Below, piece after piece: positions 1 through 8,560 of a stretch of 48,585 nt of DNA. The translations under genes were made by a program, and so were the position numbers. Origin of the DNA: Deltaproteobacteria bacterium (GTDB lineage Bacteria > Desulfobacterota > Desulfobacteria > Desulfobacterales > ETH-SRB1); assembly GCA_030262895.1 (NCBI GenBank), contig JAJSZW010000012.1, positions 1 through 48,585 of the forward strand, in the 5' to 3' direction. Numbering within the stretch: the first letter of the stretch is position 1; each line of letters begins with the position of its first letter. A model generated the notes under the pieces. The model was given only the letters and a program-made list of their open reading frames with translations. It searched no databases and was not told where the DNA came from.

Positions 1-18
1 ACAACGAGGATTTTGCAT

Positions 19-450
19 TTATTGAATTTTGTTATCATAAGTAGTTTTGTTATTTTTTGCAATAAGTTCCATTAAAAGTTCAGGAGGACGAACTACTCGG
101 CCGCTACGGTCAGTAAAGGCATGCCTGGTTTTTCCTTTTGCAAGTATTGTATTTCCTTGTTCACTTAATATGAGATAATTAAACTTCATACTAGCTTTAA
201 CGCTTGTGTCTAAAGAAGTTTCTATTATCAGAACATCATCGTAATGTGCAGAGTATAAATACTTGCAATAGACCTCTGAGACAGGCAGGAAAATTCCCCT
301 TTCTTCAATTTTTTTGTAAGTAAGTCCCAGATATCTGAAAAATTCTGTGCGACCCATTTCAAACCAGCGCAAGTAATTTGAATAATAGGCAATACCCATC
401 TTGTCCGTATCACCGTAAATTACACGGTATGTTATTTTATGGGTTATCAT
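19..450 (-). CDS. YbgC/FadM-like acyl-CoA thioesterase
   Basis: This 143-residue protein is a single hot-dog fold domain of the 4HBT type. The N-terminal block YGDTDKMGIAYYSNYLRWFE (residues 12-31) matches the family signature, with the catalytic Asp in GDTDKMG and the Tyr-x-x-Tyr helix that follows. Family members hydrolyse acyl-CoA thioesters in the cytoplasm, and some are linked to the Tol-Pal system. The length is normal for the family and the gene is complete. The ATG is preceded by an AAGGTGGA ribosome site. It lies 31 bases downstream of thrH on the same strand and may be cotranscribed with it. No Tol-Pal genes are in the window, so the substrate is unknown. Confidence 0.85.
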   Translation of the reverse strand: MITHKITYRVIYGDTDKMGIAYYSNYLRWFEMGRTEFFRYLGLTYKKIEERGIFLPVSEVYCKYLYSAHYDDVLIIETSLDTSVKASMKFNYLILSEQGNTILAKGKTRHAFTDRSGRVVRPPELLMELIAKNNKTTYDNKIQ

Positions 451-481
451 ACTTCCACCTTCAGCCTACCACCTGCGTTAG

Positions 482-1081
482 TCATATAATTTTTTGGATA
501 ATGTTTTTTAATTCTTTATATGAATATGATGCAGTGAGTTCGGGGAACTCATTTTTTATATTATCCGGCGGCCGGAAAAAAATACCTGTATCAGCTTCTT
601 TGAGCATGGAAACATCGTTATATGAGTCGCCGACAGCTATTGTTCTGTAATTAAGGTTTCTTAGAGATAGTATCGTTTGCCGCTTGCCGTCTTCCCGGCG
701 CAGGGTGTACCCATTAATTGAGCCATCAGAATGTATTTGCAAAGAATTACAAAAAAGTGTCGGCCATCCAAGTTTTTTCATTAAAGGTCCTGCGAATTGA
801 ACAAATGTATCTGAAGCAATTATTACCGGGACGCATGATCGGAGCCACTCAAGAAATTCCACTGCACCTTCAAGCGGTTCCATGGAATCTATAACCTCTT
901 TAATATCATCTATCTTCAGTCCATGTTTATGAAGAATGGAAAGTCTTTTTTTCATCAATACATCATAATCAGGTATATCACGCGTAGTCAGTTCAAGTTC
1001 CTTAATGCCGGTCTTTTTGGCTACATTTATCCATATTTCAGGGACAAGAACTCCTTCCAGATCTGAGCAGACAATATACAT
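482..1081 (-). CDS. thrH: ThrH: phosphoserine phosphatase / homoserine phosphotransferase (HAD family)
   Basis: The 199-residue protein is a HAD-superfamily phosphotransferase. The first motif reads CSDLEGVLVPEIWI, and the DLEG variant of the usual DxDxT together with VPEIWI is typical of ThrH rather than SerB. Motif II is in VIIASDTF (about residue 110) and the motif III/IV region is AVGDSYNDVSML (about residues 170-181). ThrH removes phosphate from phosphoserine and can pass it to homoserine, giving phosphohomoserine for threonine synthesis. Its position directly downstream of homoserine dehydrogenase fits that second role. Function is assigned by motif and context. The gene is complete. 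Confidence 0.85.
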   Translation of the reverse strand: MYIVCSDLEGVLVPEIWINVAKKTGIKELELTTRDIPDYDVLMKKRLSILHKHGLKIDDIKEVIDSMEPLEGAVEFLEWLRSCVPVIIASDTFVQFAGPLMKKLGWPTLFCNSLQIHSDGSINGYTLRREDGKRQTILSLRNLNYRTIAVGDSYNDVSMLKEADTGIFFRPPDNIKNEFPELTASYSYKELKNIIQKII

Positions 1082-1100
1082 ATTTTTTCACCTAAATATA

Positions 1101-1236
1101 TAACAGTTTACGGTTCACGGTTTACGGTTGTCGTTTTGCAGCTCACACTTTTTTTCTCGTTCCCATGCTCCAGCGTGGGAATGTATAAGGCTGAACATTT
1201 TAACCGTGAACTGTAAACTGTTAACCGTAAACCGTT
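1101..1236. repeat. Composite palindromic repeat between hom and thrH
   Basis: The outer arms are made of the recurring string TTTACGGTTCACGG (1105-1129) and its inverse complement (1201-1236). A compact hairpin sits between them at 1159-1183, where GTTCCCATGCT pairs with AGCGTGGGAAT. Variants of the outer string occur again near 22540 and 42465. It is not coding. It could fold in a hom-thrH transcript, or simply be a REP-like repeat. Confidence 0.6.
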
Positions 1237-1242
1237 ATCACA

Positions 1243-2559
1243 TTAATCTTGACTGTTTTTATCCTCGATTCGTATGAGAACCGGTTTGTCTTTTACAATC
1301 TCAAGAGAAGCAATTTCAGACAAAGCTTTTTTTACGCCGGCTTCTCCGGCGAGATGCGTTAGCATGACGATAGGAACCGAACCTTTTGATTTCCGTCCTT
1401 TCTGATGGACAGACTTAATGCTGATGCCATGATCGCCTAAAATGCCTGATATCTTCGAAAGTACTTTGGGCTGATCCAGTACCGAGAACCTGAAATAATA
1501 GTTAGTAAGGATTTCGTCAACAGGCATAACAGGAATTTTTTTAATGCTTTCCATTTGGTATGAAAGCAAAGGGACTCTTTTTATAGCGCCGGATAAAAGG
1601 TTACGTGCAAGATCAACAGTATCGCTGACTACAGCGCTGGCAGTAGGCATCATGCCTGCTCCATGCCCGTAAAGCATTATATTGCCCACCGCGTCGCCGG
1701 ACACTGTAATTGCATTTAACGCGCCGTTGACATTGGAAAGAAGATTGTCAAAGGGAATCATGGTAGGATGTACTCTTGTTTCGACTTTATTCCCCCTGTT
1801 TTTGCTGATCGCAAGGAGTTTTATCCTGTATCCAAACTGTCCCGCGAACTCAATATCAAGGGGGGTAATTTCAGAAATTCCCTCAATATAAATATCGTTA
1901 AGATTGATTTCCATTCCATAGGCAAGTGATGACAATATGGCTAGTTTGTGAGCTGTGTCAATGCCCTCCACATCCAGGGTTGGATCTGCCTCTGCATATC
2001 CGTTTGCTTGTGCTTCGGACAGAGCGTTTTCAAAGCTGCTCTTATCATCTGTAATTTTTGAAAGGATATAATTGCATGTACCGTTTAAAATACCGATCAT
2101 TGAATTAATCCGGTTTCCGACCAGAGTCTCACGCAAAGTTTTGATAATCGGTATACACCCGCCAACACTTGCTTCAAAGGCAAGATCAACACCTTTTTCA
2201 TCTGCTGCCTTGAATATGACATTGCCATGGCTTGCAAGAAGTGCCTTATTTGCAGTAACGACGTGCTTTCCGTTATTAATGGCTCTTAAAATCAAGTCCT
2301 TTGCAATTCCTTCTCCTCCAATCAGCTCGACAATAATGTCAATTTCCGGATCGTCAACAACTCCTAAAGCATCAGTGGTCAAAACGCCCTCATGGAATTT
2401 TATTCCTCTGTCTCTATTAATATCTATGTCGGCAATACGTTTCAAATTCAGAGCAGTTCCAACCCGTGAGCTTATAAGATCTTTGCTTTCAATAAGAATT
2501 TTTGCAGTACCTGTACCAATCGTACCACAACCGAGCAAGCCTATATTTATTTCTTTCAT
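1243..2559 (-). CDS. hom: Homoserine dehydrogenase with C-terminal ACT domain
   Basis: The 438-residue enzyme reduces aspartate semialdehyde to homoserine, the branch-point step for threonine and methionine. The NAD(P)-binding loop GLLGCGTIGTGTAKIL is at the N terminus. The central region has VVTANKALLASHG, GILNGTCNYILSKI and GYAEADPTLDVEGID, the family's catalytic and substrate-binding blocks. A regulatory ACT domain follows from about residue 350 (FRFSVLDQPKVLSKISGI), as expected for feedback control by threonine. The ATG follows a weak GGGATTGG ribosome site. It is upstream of thrH on the same strand and divergent from purM across 202 bases. Confidence 0.96.
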   Translation of the reverse strand: MKEINIGLLGCGTIGTGTAKILIESKDLISSRVGTALNLKRIADIDINRDRGIKFHEGVLTTDALGVVDDPEIDIIVELIGGEGIAKDLILRAINNGKHVVTANKALLASHGNVIFKAADEKGVDLAFEASVGGCIPIIKTLRETLVGNRINSMIGILNGTCNYILSKITDDKSSFENALSEAQANGYAEADPTLDVEGIDTAHKLAILSSLAYGMEINLNDIYIEGISEITPLDIEFAGQFGYRIKLLAISKNRGNKVETRVHPTMIPFDNLLSNVNGALNAITVSGDAVGNIMLYGHGAGMMPTASAVVSDTVDLARNLLSGAIKRVPLLSYQMESIKKIPVMPVDEILTNYYFRFSVLDQPKVLSKISGILGDHGISIKSVHQKGRKSKGSVPIVMLTHLAGEAGVKKALSEIASLEIVKDKPVLIRIEDKNSQD

Positions 2560-2689
2560 ACCAATCCCTTTTTTTCATTATAAGCAACGACAAGCTATGC
2601 GCTTTGCATTGAAGGTTGTAAATTTTTGACATATCGTAATCATCCTTGATTAATTACAATAATAAGAAATTTATGTCAAAAAAATTGTT

Positions 2690-2718
2690 TTGACTTTTAA
2701 GCTGATTCAATTTAGTTT
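2690..2718 (+). promoter_or_regulatory. Possible sigma-70-type promoter for purM
   Basis: TTGACT at 2690-2695 is followed by 17 bases and then TAGTTT at 2713-2718, in the AT-rich divergent region between hom and purM. The -35 is good and the -10 is mediocre. A GGGAGA ribosome site lies just before the purM ATG. Confidence 0.3.
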
Positions 2719-2761
2719 TCAAGTTTTATAAGGCTTTGATAGTAATTTTAGGGAGATTTAT

Positions 2762-3805
2762 ATGACTGATTCTCTTACTTACGCTGATGCAGGGGTAGAT
2801 ATAGACAAAGCGAATGCCCTGGTCAATAAAATTAAAGAAATAGCGGAACAAACCCCCAGAACCGGCGTTATTGGTGAAATAGGAGGGTTTGGGGGGCTTT
2901 TTGCGCTCAATATTGCCGGTATGGAAAAGCCGGTTCTTGTTAGCTCGACAGACGGTGTCGGCACCAAACTTAAAATTGCTTTTATGATGGGCAAACACGA
3001 TACAGTTGGTATTGATCTTGTTGCCATGTGCGTTAATGACATTGCTGTTCAGGGGGCAAAACCGCTTTTCTTTCTTGATTATCTTTCAACAGGCAAACTG
3101 GAAACAGATGCTGTAACTGAAATCATAAGGGGAATTGCCGAGGGTTGCAGACAGGCTGTGTGCGCCCTAATAGGTGGTGAAACTGCTGAAATGCCTGGGT
3201 TTTACAGAGATAACGAATATGATCTGGCTGGTTTTGCTGTAGGAATCGTAGATAAGAGTAAAATTATTGATGGTTCCGAGATTCGCGCAGGCAATAAACT
3301 TATTGGTATTGCATCAAGCGGGCTTCACAGTAATGGATATTCACTTGTACGCAAGATATGCTTTGATATTTTAAAGTTAAAAATTGATGACCATGTGCCT
3401 GAGTTAGGCAAAAGTTTGGGAGAAGAACTAATTATTCCAACGAAAATATATTCAGATACTATTTATCGTATTTGCAGAGATCTCCCTGTCTTGGGTCTTG
3501 CACATATAACAGGTGGAGGTATTGGCGATAATATCCTTCGAATCATACCTGAATCCTGTAATGTTGTTATAAGAAAGGGAAGCTGGGATATTCCTCCTGT
3601 TTTTCCATTTTTACAGCAGGCCGGTAAAATATCTGAAAAAGAAATGCTGCGCACTTTCAATAATGGTCTCGGCATGATAGCTGTATTGCCTGAAGAAGTT
3701 GCCCATGAGGTGCTGGGAAGACTTAAAGCTATGGACGAAAAAGGCTATATTATAGGAGAAATTGTTGAAAGAAAAGATTCCGATAGTCGTATTGAATGGA
3801 TTTAA
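2762..3805 (+). CDS. purM: Phosphoribosylformylglycinamidine cyclo-ligase (AIR synthetase)
   Basis: The 347-residue cytoplasmic enzyme closes the imidazole ring in step five of purine synthesis, using ATP. It starts with the typical LTYADAGVDIDKANALVNKI. It also carries the ATP-binding blocks VSSTDGVGTKLKIAF and DLVAMCVNDIAVQGAKP, plus IGGETAEMPGFY, SSGLHSNGYSLVR and LAHITGGGIGDN in family order. The length is normal. The start is an ATG behind GGGAGATTTAT. Its 3' end overlaps the longest reading of the lptD gene by 10 bases, which suggests cotranscription. Confidence 0.97.
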   Translation: MTDSLTYADAGVDIDKANALVNKIKEIAEQTPRTGVIGEIGGFGGLFALNIAGMEKPVLVSSTDGVGTKLKIAFMMGKHDTVGIDLVAMCVNDIAVQGAKPLFFLDYLSTGKLETDAVTEIIRGIAEGCRQAVCALIGGETAEMPGFYRDNEYDLAGFAVGIVDKSKIIDGSEIRAGNKLIGIASSGLHSNGYSLVRKICFDILKLKIDDHVPELGKSLGEELIIPTKIYSDTIYRICRDLPVLGLAHITGGGIGDNILRIIPESCNVVIRKGSWDIPPVFPFLQQAGKISEKEMLRTFNNGLGMIAVLPEEVAHEVLGRLKAMDEKGYIIGEIVERKDSDSRIEWI

Positions 3806-6231
3806 TTGCCCTTTCTTTTTATAACATGAATCACTTCCAAACCCCCCATTTCATATCCGCAATCTGTTTTATAGATCGTATAAAGATTTTCATGCCTGGT
3901 TATCAAGCAAGATATAGAATCGGGCAAGCGGCTCACATTATAGCTCGTCTGTCTATCTTACTCATTATTTCGACTGCTATTCCTGTTTGTGTTTGCGCTG
4001 AAATTCAGGAGAGATTCTTCGAGGATGATTCTGCAGAACCCTGGCATATCGCTGCGGACGAAATGAGCTACGACCATAAAACAGATCAATATGTTGCAAA
4101 AGGCAATGCGGTCATAACAAAAAAAGGCAGGAAACTGACTGCTGATTTTGTCCGTTTTAATTACAATACCATGGAGGTTCTTGCAGTTGGTCACGTGATA
4201 ATGACAGCAGGGGAGGATGTTTTAATCGGTGACCGCATGGAAATGGATTTGGAGGCCGAGATTGGGACAATCTATAATGGAACTATATTTCTTAAAGAAA
4301 ACCATTTTTACATAAAGGGTAATAAGATAAAAAAGCTGGGGGAAAACAGCTATTTTGTTGATAAAGCCAGCCTGTCGTCATGCAACGGTGAAAGCCCGCC
4401 ATGGAAAGTTACTGGAAGAAATCTGAAAGTTACGCTGGAAGGTTATGGTTTTATTAGTCATGCAGCTCTTTGGGTAAAAAAAATGCCTCTCCTTTATACT
4501 CCTTTTCTTGTTTTTCCAGCCAAGCAAAAACGCCAGTCAGGTTTACTGCCGCCGCAAATTGGATATTCAGAGCGAAAATGGGAGGAATATAACCAGCCTT
4601 TTTATTGGGCTATAAATGAAAGCTCGGATGCAACCTTTTATTTATACCACATGGGGCGTCGTGGAGACAAAGTTGCTTTTGAATACAGGTATGTTTTAGA
4701 CAATGATTCTAAAGGGACTATGATGTGCGACTTTTTGAAAGATAGAAAAGTTGATGACGGTACCCAACACTTTGAGGAAACAGGCATTTTGGAATCCAGT
4801 AAGGAATGGGGTTATGGATCGGATAGCGTGTTGCGACCCAATACCGACCGCTACTGGTTCAGATGGAAGCATGATCAGGCCATGCCTTTTGGTTTTTTTG
4901 CAAAACTGGATATCGATATTATTAGTGACCATGATTACCTGCATGAATTCAAAAATGGATATACAGGCTTTAAAAAAACAAGTACTTATTATTCTGATAA
5001 TTTTGGCAGAGATCTTGATGAATATGATGATTCCACAAGGGTAAACAGTTTGAGCGTTAACAAGATCTGGTCACAATATAGCTTTAATGCAGAGTTGCGA
5101 TGGTATGATAATGTCATTAATCGACGTCAGGGGGATATGGATACAACTTTACAACAACTGCCGCTGATCGAGTTTGATGCATCAAAACAGAAAATATATG
5201 AAACACCTTTTTATGTAGATTTTGATTCTGAATATACGTACTCTTACAGTAAGGATGGAAACAGGCTCCATCGCCTGGATTTGTATCCAAGGTTTTATCT
5301 TCCTTATAATTTCAGAAGTTATTTTACTTTTGAGCCATCTTTCGGCGTCAGAGAGACGGCTTGGTATGTTGATGACTACTCAGATGGGACAGTAGAAACA
5401 AATAAGATATTGAACAGGCAGATTTATGACATAAAACTGGATCTATTTACTGAAATTTATAAGATATACAATATAAATGGAAAGAACTTAGACAGAATCA
5501 AACATTCAATTAAGCCGCAAATTATTTATGATTACACGCCTGAGCAGGACCAGGAAGAATATCCGGACACTATTGAGAAAAACAACCTGGTTACTTATTC
5601 AATTACAAACACTTTTACCTCAAGATCAAAGGAAAATGCGGAAGAGAAAATGGAAGAGAGTGAGGATGAAGAAAATGATGAGCCGGCAAGTTATAATTAT
5701 AATGAGTTCTGCCGTTTCTTGATAGAACAGAGTTATGACATTGGTGAGGCAAGGGATGACAATCCTGAGCCATTTTCTCCTATTTACGCTGAACTTGAGC
5801 TTTTACCTGCAAAATATTTGTCTTTGCAGGCTGATGCAAAATGGTGCCAATATGAAAACTCTTTTCTAACTCGTAATGTTGCAGTAGCTTTATCGGATTA
5901 TCGAGGGGACAGGTTGTTTGTTGAACACAGATATGCACTTGATTCAAGTGAGTCTGTTTATTATAATATTAATTTAAAGATGTCAGACAGCCTTGAAGTG
6001 TTTGGTGAATATGAACGTAATTTATATGATGGTAGAGATATAAGAACAATTGTTGGTTTTTTATATGAATCACAGTGCTGGTCTATCAGGTGTTTTTACG
6101 AAGATGAGAACGAAAGTGACCGCAGATATGGATTTATAGTTAGTCTTTATGGGTTAGGAGAGATAGGTACCGAATTATTGGGCCGTCATGTGGAAGGAGT
6201 TCCGGAATTATCAAGCGGTCATATGGAATGA
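3796..6231 (+). CDS. lptD: LPS-assembly protein LptD (outer-membrane barrel)
   Basis: The 811-residue reading is LptD (OstA/Imp), which inserts lipopolysaccharide into the outer leaflet of the outer membrane. An N-terminal OstA/LptA-like beta-jellyroll (WHIAADEMSYDHKTDQYVAK, then repeated GNAVITKKG-type strands) is followed by a C-terminal barrel that begins near VKKMPLLYTPFLVFPAKQKR. An acidic linker rich in Glu and Asp lies near residues 610-635. The translation can start at 3796, 3826 or 3892. The ATG at 3892 gives the best signal peptide, with a hydrophobic stretch ending at VCVCA/EIQ, so residues 1-32 of the long reading may not be translated. It shows that the cell makes LPS. Confidence 0.9.
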   Translation: MDLIALSFYNMNHFQTPHFISAICFIDRIKIFMPGYQARYRIGQAAHIIARLSILLIISTAIPVCVCAEIQERFFEDDSAEPWHIAADEMSYDHKTDQYVAKGNAVITKKGRKLTADFVRFNYNTMEVLAVGHVIMTAGEDVLIGDRMEMDLEAEIGTIYNGTIFLKENHFYIKGNKIKKLGENSYFVDKASLSSCNGESPPWKVTGRNLKVTLEGYGFISHAALWVKKMPLLYTPFLVFPAKQKRQSGLLPPQIGYSERKWEEYNQPFYWAINESSDATFYLYHMGRRGDKVAFEYRYVLDNDSKGTMMCDFLKDRKVDDGTQHFEETGILESSKEWGYGSDSVLRPNTDRYWFRWKHDQAMPFGFFAKLDIDIISDHDYLHEFKNGYTGFKKTSTYYSDNFGRDLDEYDDSTRVNSLSVNKIWSQYSFNAELRWYDNVINRRQGDMDTTLQQLPLIEFDASKQKIYETPFYVDFDSEYTYSYSKDGNRLHRLDLYPRFYLPYNFRSYFTFEPSFGVRETAWYVDDYSDGTVETNKILNRQIYDIKLDLFTEIYKIYNINGKNLDRIKHSIKPQIIYDYTPEQDQEEYPDTIEKNNLVTYSITNTFTSRSKENAEEKMEESEDEENDEPASYNYNEFCRFLIEQSYDIGEARDDNPEPFSPIYAELELLPAKYLSLQADAKWCQYENSFLTRNVAVALSDYRGDRLFVEHRYALDSSESVYYNINLKMSDSLEVFGEYERNLYDGRDIRTIVGFLYESQCWSIRCFYEDENESDRRYGFIVSLYGLGEIGTELLGRHVEGVPELSSGHME

Positions 6232-6380
6232 TTTAGTTGGCAAGAAAAAACTTGACATAAGATAATTTGTGATGCTATTTGGTTCACTGCTTGAGACCAA
6301 TAATTTTCTTAATATTTTGGGCGTTTTAGTAAATTTTGAGTATCGTCATCATCTCCATTCAACTGTAAAGCGAGGAAGAT

Positions 6381-7169
6381 ATGAGAAAGAAAACAGGAAT
6401 TTTATTTTCGTTATTGGTGCTGATTCTATACAGCTCCGGCGTATTGGCAGCAAACCAGGAAGGCTTCTCGCTTTCGGATTCTGATTGTATTAAATGTCAC
6501 GAAAAACAACCTGCGACAATAGCTGCCAGCGGGAAGAAGCATAAAACAGAAGTCGGCTGTCTGGATTGCCATACAGAGCACCCGCCTGACGGTAAAAATG
6601 CTATTCCTGAGTGCAGTGTATGTCATAGCGATAGTCCTCATTATACTCTTGAAAATTGCGGATCATGTCATTCTGATGCCCATGCTCCTATGGATTTAAA
6701 AATAGAAGGCGAAGTATCAGAACCCTGCCTGACATGCCATGAAAAGCAAGGGCTTGAAGTAAAAGAAAAGCCCAGCGCCCATACCGACCTGGCATGTAAT
6801 GAATGTCATACAAAGCACCGATATGTTCCTGAATGTATGGAATGCCATGAAAAACATACCGAAGATATGAACGTAGATGCTTGTCTTTCATGCCATCCTG
6901 TACATATGCCACTTGTTATAGCTTATGATCAGGAAACACCTTCGCATTACTGTGCCGCCTGTCACGGCGAGGCATATACGTTGTTGAATAATAATACAAC
7001 CAAGCATAAGGATTTATCATGCGTCTATTGTCATAGAGATGTTCACAAGATGGTTCCGTCATGTATTTCATGTAAGATACCCCATGGCGAACCCCATCCG
7101 AGTAAGATGTTAAGTAAATATCCTGAATGCGGGCAATGCCATGGTATAGCCCATGATTTGAAAAATTAA
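6381..7169 (+). CDS. Periplasmic multiheme cytochrome c, 11 CxxCH plus one CxxCK
   Basis: The 262-residue protein has a cleavable signal peptide (MRKKTGILFSLLVLI ... GVLA/ANQ). It carries eleven CxxCH heme sites, and a twelfth position, expected from its paralogs, reads CISCK. It is an alignable paralog of the proteins at 7184-8107 and 20559-21458. All share SEPCLTCH/NACMSCH, ACNECH, PxCMECHxKHTEDM or similar, and CxSCHPVHMP blocks. It has no lipobox, so it is probably a soluble periplasmic electron carrier. A GAGGAAG ribosome site precedes the ATG. It lies 14 bases upstream of the next cytochrome gene and is clearly in the same operon. I cannot match it to a named family beyond multiheme cytochrome c. 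Confidence 0.88.
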   Translation: MRKKTGILFSLLVLILYSSGVLAANQEGFSLSDSDCIKCHEKQPATIAASGKKHKTEVGCLDCHTEHPPDGKNAIPECSVCHSDSPHYTLENCGSCHSDAHAPMDLKIEGEVSEPCLTCHEKQGLEVKEKPSAHTDLACNECHTKHRYVPECMECHEKHTEDMNVDACLSCHPVHMPLVIAYDQETPSHYCAACHGEAYTLLNNNTTKHKDLSCVYCHRDVHKMVPSCISCKIPHGEPHPSKMLSKYPECGQCHGIAHDLKN

Positions 7170-7183
7170 TGGAGGTGATGTAG

Positions 7184-8107
7184 ATGAAGAGTGTAAAAAA
7201 GGGAGTCATAGCTTTTAGCGTTATAGCTATTGCAGCACTATTACTTGTTTCCGTGGGATGTCAGAAGGCTGCAGTAACAGCGCCTGTTGGAGGTGAGGAA
7301 GCGGCAATAACCGATGTGGCCAAGAAGGAAGAGAAAAAGATCGCCAAACTATATGATATTCAGCCTCAGCCTCTTCATTCAGTAGCTGAGTGTGCACAGT
7401 GCCATATCGGTGTATTTGACCGAATTAAAGATGCCGGTGGAAAACATCAGATAGAATGTGTTGACTGTCATAAGGAGTTCCATGTTTTTAACCCCAAAAA
7501 GCGTCCATATGAGGCAGCCATACCGAAATGTGAAACCTGTCACGGGGTATTTCACGGCGAGGGTACAAAACAAACTCCATTAGTGGATTGTGCTTCATGT
7601 CATACGGATCCTCATGCGCCACTGATTATTCCCGGCGCAGCGTTAAGCAATAATGCCTGTATGTCTTGTCATACAAAAGAGACCAAACAGATTACTGATA
7701 ATGTCAGCAGACATACAACAGAGGTTGCATGTTCGGATTGTCATCACGTAAAACATGGTTATATACCCAAATGTAATGAATGTCATGAATCCCACAGCCC
7801 TGGCTATGAGATGGATGATAATGGTTGTATGAGTTGTCACCCTGTTCATATGCCCGCTAAGATAACCTATAGCGAGAAGGAAACGTCAAATATTATTTGC
7901 GCAGGCTGCCATAATCAGGCATATGACTTACTGCAGAATAATTACACTAAACACACTGATGTTAAGTGTTCGGAATGTCATTCAGCACATAAGAGAATAC
8001 CGCTATGCAGCGAATGCCACGGAATGCCTCATTCAAAGAAGATGATGCAGGATACAGCCAAGTGCGGCGATTGCCATGGCATAGCTCATAATTTACCTGT
8101 AAATTAG
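7184..8107 (+). CDS. Dodecaheme cytochrome c lipoprotein
   Basis: The 307-residue protein has twelve CxxCH motifs. The N terminus (MKSVKKGVIAFSVIAIAALL) ends in a lipobox at LVSVGC/QK, so it should be lipid-anchored. An Ala/Glu/Lys-rich linker precedes the first heme site. Heme spacing and phrases such as CASCHTDPHAPL, CSDCHHVKHGYIPKC and CMSCHPVHMPAKITY match the paralogs at 6381 and 20559. A strong GGAGGTG ribosome site precedes the ATG. The gene is the last of a two-gene operon closed by the terminator at 8189-8229. The likely role is electron transfer between the periplasm and the outer membrane. Confidence 0.9.
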   Translation: MKSVKKGVIAFSVIAIAALLLVSVGCQKAAVTAPVGGEEAAITDVAKKEEKKIAKLYDIQPQPLHSVAECAQCHIGVFDRIKDAGGKHQIECVDCHKEFHVFNPKKRPYEAAIPKCETCHGVFHGEGTKQTPLVDCASCHTDPHAPLIIPGAALSNNACMSCHTKETKQITDNVSRHTTEVACSDCHHVKHGYIPKCNECHESHSPGYEMDDNGCMSCHPVHMPAKITYSEKETSNIICAGCHNQAYDLLQNNYTKHTDVKCSECHSAHKRIPLCSECHGMPHSKKMMQDTAKCGDCHGIAHNLPVN

Positions 8108-8188
8108 TTAATCTCCGATGATAACCAACCTCTTCTACATAATATGGTAGAGGATGAAAGTTATTAAAAGTGTTACTTTGTAATAGAT

Positions 8189-8229
8189 ACAGCCGAATCA
8201 CCTTTAGTGTGATTCGGCTGTTGTTTTTT
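8189..8229 (+). terminator. Intrinsic terminator after the two-cytochrome operon
   Basis: A perfect 13-bp stem (ACAGCCGAATCAC, 8189-8201, pairing with 8209-8221) has a 7-base loop and is followed by TGTTTTTT. It lies 82 bases after the stop codon of the dodecaheme lipoprotein gene. Confidence 0.93.
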
Positions 8230-8342
8230 AAGGGATTCAAAAAGGCAGAGAAGTTGACTTTCTGGTTTCCTTTGACAACAAGCCCTGGTTCTCCGTAGAA
8301 GTTAAGAATAACGATTTAGGCATATCTAAAAATCTATTTTAA

Positions 8343-8505
8343 AGACAAATTATCCATATCTTCTTGCTGGTAAGTTTGGTGCTTGTATTCGCCGCCGTTG
8401 CATATCAGCGAAATTTTGTCTGGAAGAATGATTTCTCTCATAGGTCGGATGTGATAAGAAAATCATCTGATAGAGTAATGCCTTATATGCACGCCATCCA
8501 GCCAC
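8343..8505 (+). pseudogene. Fragment of a membrane TPR/O-GlcNAc-transferase-like protein
   Basis: One frame reads a hydrophobic segment followed by AYQRNFVWKNDFSHRSDV and then IRKSSDRVMPYMH. This resembles the junction between the last membrane helix and the TPR region in bacterial TPR membrane proteins (YQRNxVWxxxxSLWxDVVxKSPxKxRPY). There is no start, no upstream membrane domain and no TPRs downstream, because the frame runs into the terminator hairpin at 8509. I read it as a decayed remnant. The rest of 8230-8342 shows nothing recognisable. Confidence 0.45.
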
Positions 8506-8508
8506 AAG

Positions 8509-8536
8509 AAAAGGGGACTTTTTTTCGTCCCCTTTT
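8509..8536 (-). terminator. Hairpin terminator for the OmcS-like gene at 8561
   Basis: AAAAGGGGAC (8509-8518) pairs perfectly with GTCCCCTTTT (8527-8536) around an 8-base T-rich loop. It sits 24 bases past the stop codon of the minus-strand cytochrome gene. On the minus strand the 3' arm itself ends in TTTT. Confidence 0.6.
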
Positions 8537-8560
8537 CCTCGTAAGTCTGTGAGTTAGAGA

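Noticed and set aside
6279..6296. Sigma-54-like TGGTTCACTGCTTGAG upstream of the 6381 gene
   Set aside because: The GG-N10-GC rule fails, as the second position is GA, so it does not match as the sites at 9719 do.
6232..6380. Possible GEMM-type (c-di-GMP/cGAMP) riboswitch upstream of the cytochrome operon
   Set aside because: Such switches precede Geobacter electron-transfer genes, but no conserved GEMM core (such as the ACGCAAAGC string) is present here or upstream of the other cytochrome genes.
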